Assembly: GCA_028223395.1 (NCBI GenBank)
Contig: JAOIUG010000013.1
Span: 1 to 37,840, forward strand
From: Shewanella sp.
Lineage (GTDB): Bacteria; Pseudomonadota; Gammaproteobacteria; Enterobacterales; Shewanellaceae
Length of the DNA stretch: 37,840 nucleotides
Direction: 5' to 3'
In this document: piece after piece, positions 34,448 through 37,840 of the stretch
How the letters are laid out: the number at the start of each line of letters is the position of its first letter
How positions within the stretch are numbered: the stretch's first letter is position 1
Position numbers and translations under genes: made by a program
Notes under the pieces: generated by a model
What the model was told of the DNA's origin: nothing
The model's database searches: none
The model's input: the letters and a program-made list of their open reading frames with translations, nothing else

Positions 34448-34702
34448 TATAAATTAATGAGCTAATAATAGGCAGCAATAGCCGACGCATTGAAAAACAC
34501 CGGAAACGCCGGAATACCACTATGGTGCCAACCATAATTAATGCTCACTCGTATTGAAGGCACTTTCAATTACCACTGTTGCGGCCGCGTCGTTCGGCGC
34601 GCATGCTGTCGAAACAAAAAGCGCGTGGCAATAAAAATACACGGGTAAGAATTACGCTCACCGTCATGGTTGGGTTGAAGGTGAGCGTCCGGTGATCGAC
34701 AT
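34448..34702. other. Spacer between hydrolase gene and IS66 remnant
   Basis: No gene is supported. ACGCTCACC at 34654-34662 and GGTGAGCGT at 34680-34688 form a 9-bp inverted repeat beside the IS66 C-terminal remnant. The DNA between (TCATGGTTGGGTT) resembles the right-end region of IS66-family elements. The boundary and target duplication were not identified. Confidence 0.4.
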
Positions 34703-34971
34703 CTAGCTAAGTTTAACGTTCTAGGGTAAGAGGCTATTGAGGTCGCGCTAGCTTCAGCGCCGCGCTGGTTATGGTTGAACAGCCAGTTATTACATCCTAT
34801 TACAAACGGTTTTACTGCTCGCTCTGCACGGTTATTGTCGATATTAAGCCGACTGCCTTCAACATAATGTGAGGACTCTGGCCATTGATTTAAGCCGTAA
34901 TGTATCGCTTTACCCAGTGCACATTTAGCTGACATTTGCTCTACAGATTTATCCAGCCAGCGTTTATCTGT
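34703..34971 (-). pseudogene. IS66-family transposase (TnpC) C-terminal remnant
   Basis: The minus strand encodes KRWLDKSVEQMSAKCALGKA, then IHYGLNQWPES and RLNIDNNRAERAVKPFVIG, NNWLFNHNQRGAEASA: the conserved C-terminal part of IS66 transposases (DNN...ERA..PFV.GRKNWLF). After GAEASA some 25 usual codons are missing. The frame shifts by one base within TCTTACCC, and the expected tail LLPWNVKL is present but with TAG for Trp (34721-34723). Thus deletion, frameshift and nonsense change are all visible. No tnpA or tnpB part remains. It is a dead element, marking past insertion. Confidence 0.88.
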
Positions 34972-35210
34972 GCAAGTTATAACTGTGAATGGCTTCGCCT
35001 AAAACACAGGCGCTCTTCAAGCGCTCTGAAATGGTATCTGTTTTTCAATACGATACAGCTTGGCTATCATCTTCAGTGCCACATCGGCTTGCAAGTACCC
35101 TTTACTCCTGCTCCGCCGCGAGAAAACCTGTCACGCAGGTGACTGCACAGCTACCATCTTGGTAGACCTAATGACTAACAATGGCTGGCTATGTTTTTCT
35201 TACTGTATCA
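34972..35210. other. Spacer with two small hairpins
   Basis: No gene is supported. ACCTG-TCACG-CAGGT near 35126-35141 and CTACCA-TCT-TGGTAG at 35151-35165 are adjacent hairpins downstream of the protease gene; neither has a T run on the minus strand. The DNA may be IS66-derived or other old element sequence. Confidence 0.35.
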
Positions 35211-36413
35211 CTACATACAATAGACTCTGAGGAAGTGATCCCCATAGAGAATATCTCCATATCCATTTCGGTAAGGCACAGCTCGCTTTTTAAAGGAGTA
35301 ACGCTTGCCTCCAATGGAAAGTAAAATATCTCTGCCTATATTGTATTTTCGCCCATCTACCCCTCGAATATGGCTATACCAAACCCTAGAGTCTATTGCG
35401 CCAATTTCGGCTGAAAAGCCGATAGGAATTTCATGTTCAATCACTCCCCAGTGTTCATTACCATCGCCCTGAAAATAAGCTTGAGCGATAATGTCTTTGT
35501 CACAGCGATTTTCTATATGGAGATAGATTTTGTCTATTGTGTTAAAAGTGACTGGTTCAAATTGAGTGACTTCCTCTGGACGTGCAGCAATAATATGCTC
35601 TACGTCGTTAATAATTTCGTTTGAAAATACTACCGCATCAGCTATGCTTCCGTCTCTTGAAGCTGTTGATATTATCCCTATAACACGATGTTTTGCAGCT
35701 TCTGATCCCTTGATGAATACACCCGCACCACTTGTTCCTCCATACGCTCTACAGTTCATCTGAACGATTAAGGGAGCTTTTTTCTTTAATTCACAGTTTT
35801 GATGCCAAAGAGTACCGTTTTCTTTATCCCCTGGGTAACTTAGCAAGCTGACCGAAAGTAAGTGCTTTGCTAATACTTGCTCTTTTGCAATGGGTTTTAC
35901 ATAACCAAACTGTTTGCCTAAGCCCTGCCTCGTTTTAGGGCTTATTACTTTCAAAATTGCGATGTCGCTGTTTTTGGTCTTTCGATTTAGTGACACCAGA
36001 CCGCTGGGAAACTGCAGTACATCTTTGTGACCTTCTTTGGCGTATTGTTTATGGATCCAGCCTTCTTTTATAAATACTCGCGATCTTTTCTGCTTTCCTT
36101 TACCGAGATATTGAGGGATAAATTCAATATTTAGAACAGGGGCAGACCTCAAATGATCAAACACACAATGTGCTGCAGTCATAAGGTAGTTTTCTGCAAT
36201 GAGCACTGCAGAACATCTCACTTGCACACCCTTACTAAACCTATTTCTAGTGATGATTAAGCTACCAACACTAGCGGCCTGTGGAACTTGATTAATGTCG
36301 GTGACTTGCTTTCGTAAATCTTCGTCTGGATTATATTCATCAAAATCTGTGGCATGAGCTGTTTGACTCATCAAAAAGACACACAACAAGAATAATAGTG
36401 AGCGAATAGACAT
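35211..36413 (-). CDS. Secreted trypsin-like serine protease with C-terminal extension
   Basis: A 400-residue exported protein. The signal peptide is cut near TAHA (residues 18-21). A chymotrypsin-fold S1 domain follows at about 45-270 with triad H82 in MTAAHC, D150 in NSDIAILK, and S228 in GGTSGAG. The glycine-rich serine motif and the pattern resemble the V8/glutamyl-endopeptidase-like S1B group more than trypsin. C67 and C83 can form the usual disulfide. Residues about 285-400 are a separate beta-rich region (IYLHIENRCDKDIIAQAYFQ) with no family I recognise. The target is unknown. The start ATG is supported by the signal sequence. It lies 42 bases from the downstream end of the small membrane protein gene, on the same strand, so the two may be co-transcribed. 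Confidence 0.83.
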   Translation of the reverse strand: MSIRSLLFLLCVFLMSQTAHATDFDEYNPDEDLRKQVTDINQVPQAASVGSLIITRNRFSKGVQVRCSAVLIAENYLMTAAHCVFDHLRSAPVLNIEFIPQYLGKGKQKRSRVFIKEGWIHKQYAKEGHKDVLQFPSGLVSLNRKTKNSDIAILKVISPKTRQGLGKQFGYVKPIAKEQVLAKHLLSVSLLSYPGDKENGTLWHQNCELKKKAPLIVQMNCRAYGGTSGAGVFIKGSEAAKHRVIGIISTASRDGSIADAVVFSNEIINDVEHIIAARPEEVTQFEPVTFNTIDKIYLHIENRCDKDIIAQAYFQGDGNEHWGVIEHEIPIGFSAEIGAIDSRVWYSHIRGVDGRKYNIGRDILLSIGGKRYSFKKRAVPYRNGYGDILYGDHFLRVYCM

Positions 36414-36455
36414 AGCTAGTAACCTTAGATTTTTATTTTTTTGAATGAGTTCTAA

Positions 36456-36875
36456 TTATTCATTAATGTTCAATTTACCGAAATCAGCCTGAGTAATAGC
36501 CCATTCATGCACCTCTTGTAATGGGATTTTAGCGACTGACATAGCAATAAAGAAAGCCAAGGGAGTGAGTATGTAGAGCAACGGAGAAGCGCCGAGTAAA
36601 ACACAGCCAAGGACATGGACTAATGCGCCAATGGCCCCAACTGGCAACCTTTGATGATGCCGATATGTTCTTCCTATAAAGCGTGAAAAAAGACCTATTA
36701 TCGCAGGAGGTAGTGCGAGTAACAAAATAAAATGACCACCAATAAGAACAAAAACAAAATACAAAAGCAGCGCGGGCACAATGGCTATTACGGCACCTAA
36801 AATGGCTCCTTTCGGGCTTTCATTTTGGCGGATCTGTGCATAAGCTTCTTCCATTTCTTTCTGTGTATATCTCAC
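36456..36875 (-). CDS. Small membrane protein, unrecognised
   Basis: A 139-residue protein with about four hydrophobic segments (near 26-46, 48-63, 78-93 and 98-116) and a charged N-terminus RYTQKEMEEAYAQIRQNESP. The GTG at 36875 is selected because GGAG lies seven bases before it; the more distant TTG at 36917 has no ribosome site. No family is recognised. It sits directly upstream of the protease gene in the same direction and could be its membrane partner or simply co-transcribed. Confidence 0.7.
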   Translation of the reverse strand: MRYTQKEMEEAYAQIRQNESPKGAILGAVIAIVPALLLYFVFVLIGGHFILLLALPPAIIGLFSRFIGRTYRHHQRLPVGAIGALVHVLGCVLLGASPLLYILTPLAFFIAMSVAKIPLQEVHEWAITQADFGKLNINE

Positions 36876-37590
36876 GGTTTCACTCCAGAATGTTACGATA
36901 TTAGCTAAAAATAACAATTACTTGAGTTTAGAAAGGTATCTGGTATTCAGGAAAGGAACAATATCAATTTTTTCACCTACAATCATACATTTCATTAAAA
37001 TGCATCAGATAAGGTTTTTCATATTGTTCTTGGACAGTACACATAGATGGACACACATAGATGGACAGGCATCGTAAAAGAGCCCCTTCAACGGGCAATC
37101 GAGCTCCAACCTCCTCAAATACCACCTAAGGTAATAATTAATAATGGTTAAACCTGTTTAGCGGTCAGTTCTACTCCGTCGATAATTGTGGGCCCCATAG
37201 GCTTTGAGGAGAAATAATACGGGCAATAAATTGCTATTAACGATGCCTGTTTGCTTGTTGCTTACGTTAAAAGTGACCCAAAACATCAATTATCAGGCAA
37301 ATAAAGATGCCAAAAACAGTGCTACTAGGCATCGATAATTATTTTACATTTAACAAAAACCATAAAGATCAGAATGATAGAAGATACAGAAAAGTGATAC
37401 ACGGACCCATTGAACACCCTAGGCGCTCTTTCTCCGCTGCTAGCCAAGCAGTTACAGTGGTCTAAATATAAAAATATCTATTTACAGCAAAATCTTAGCT
37501 GTGATAGCTTGTTCTAAAATTAACGAGTTACCGAGAACGTTATCGAGCGACTAATGAATAAGCTGTTAGGCGCACAAGGAGTATCCAGCA
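36876..37590. repeat. Repeat-rich spacer before the partial lipoprotein gene
   Basis: 715 bases without a gene. ACACATAGATGGAC occurs twice in perfect tandem at 37039-37066. ACAGGCATCG at 37065-37074 is the inverse of CGATGCCTGT at 37241-37250, and AGGCATCG recurs at 37327. Positions 37195-37250 are a diverged copy of 122-180; minus translation gives QFIARIISPQSLWG. Positions 37395-37440 resemble 33126-33172; minus translation gives VFNGSVYHFS. The order of the two repeat blocks suggests one eroded element interrupted by about 150 bases. AAGGAG at 37576 is the ribosome site of the next gene. Confidence 0.55.
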
Positions 37591-37840
37591 TTGTTTAATA
37601 AATTAATTCCGTTTTCGCTAATAGTAATATTATCTGCGTGTGGTGCAACTCAAGCACCACCATACCAAAAAGATAGAAACCCAGAGGATAGAGATCAATA
37701 TAGTGGTGTTGAGGGATTAACTCAACAGCAGAAAGATCAAGCTTACCTCATGAACAAAGAATTATCTGATAAGTGTACAAAAGCTAAAATAGATTTGGCT
37801 ATTGCTAAAACAGATAATAATGTTGGTGAAATTAAAAACC
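37591..37840 (+). CDS. Lipoprotein, partial at window end
   Basis: A TTG-started open frame with a perfect AAGGAG site nine bases upstream. The product begins MFNKLIPFSLIVILSACGAT: a signal peptide with lipobox ILSAC, so a lipid-anchored protein is expected. The next 65 residues are hydrophilic and rich in Asp, Lys and Gln (GVEGLTQQQKDQAYLMNKEL) with a second Cys (KCTKA). It runs off the window, so length and family are unknown. The tail suggests a helical periplasmic domain. Confidence 0.72.
   Translation, partial: MFNKLIPFSLIVILSACGATQAPPYQKDRNPEDRDQYSGVEGLTQQQKDQAYLMNKELSDKCTKAKIDLAIAKTDNNVGEIKN

Noticed and set aside
34570..34935. 121-codon minus-strand frame as an intact gene
   Set aside because: Only its first part is IS66-like; the rest is out-of-frame translation after a deletion and frameshift.
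37560..37575. GTTAGGC before the lipoprotein gene as an integron attC core site
   Set aside because: No partner RYYYAAC motif or long imperfect palindrome lies within the expected distance upstream.

Overview
The window looks like chromosome from a marine gammaproteobacterium of the Shewanella/Alteromonadales type. Three things suggest this: the xerD-dsbC-recJ order, the TIGR03899 and VC0807-type proteins shared by Shewanella and Vibrio, and close likeness to enterobacterial housekeeping proteins (SrmB, TrmN, RimJ, HemG). Base composition is moderate in the core genes and more AT-rich after about 28 kb. This assignment is an inference from gene content. No rRNA, tRNA or CRISPR array was seen.

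Left part (1-6.0 kb, minus strand): a small haem/redox pair (hemG plus a four-helix cytochrome b), then a three-gene set reading porin, imelysin lipoprotein, di-haem oxidoreductase lipoprotein. The porin promoter region carries a good match to a Fur box (14 of 19), so this set probably belongs to iron-limitation physiology. A terminator-like hairpin sits inside the set, before the di-haem gene.

Middle (6.5-28 kb): a plus-strand operon TIGR03899-rimJ-AAA ATPase; a PH-domain protein; a ToxR/CadC-like membrane regulator and an unrecognised two-helix membrane protein; a PAS sensor with a decayed GGDEF domain; a TatD-type radical SAM protein; an RND efflux pump with its adaptor; the RNA genes srmB and trmN; then brnQ, xerD, dsbC and recJ. 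Several strong intrinsic terminators delimit these units.

Right part (28-37.8 kb): accessory DNA. It holds a two-gene pilin plus reduced PilC/GspF-like unit, a secreted chitin-type LPMO with a C-terminal chitin-binding module, a VC0807-like membrane protein, a periplasmic serine hydrolase, an IS66 transposase remnant, a secreted trypsin-like protease, a small membrane protein, and the start of a lipoprotein cut by the window end. The spacers carry diverged dispersed repeats, one of which also occurs at the extreme left end (positions 20-160). Tandem 14-bp repeats and small palindromes are also present, pointing to old insertion and deletion of mobile DNA.

No clearly new defence or mobile system is visible. 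The most interesting leads are the Fur-linked porin/imelysin/di-haem set, the minimal pilin/PilC-like pair, the hemG-cytochrome b pair, and the dispersed repeat family at the accessory edges.
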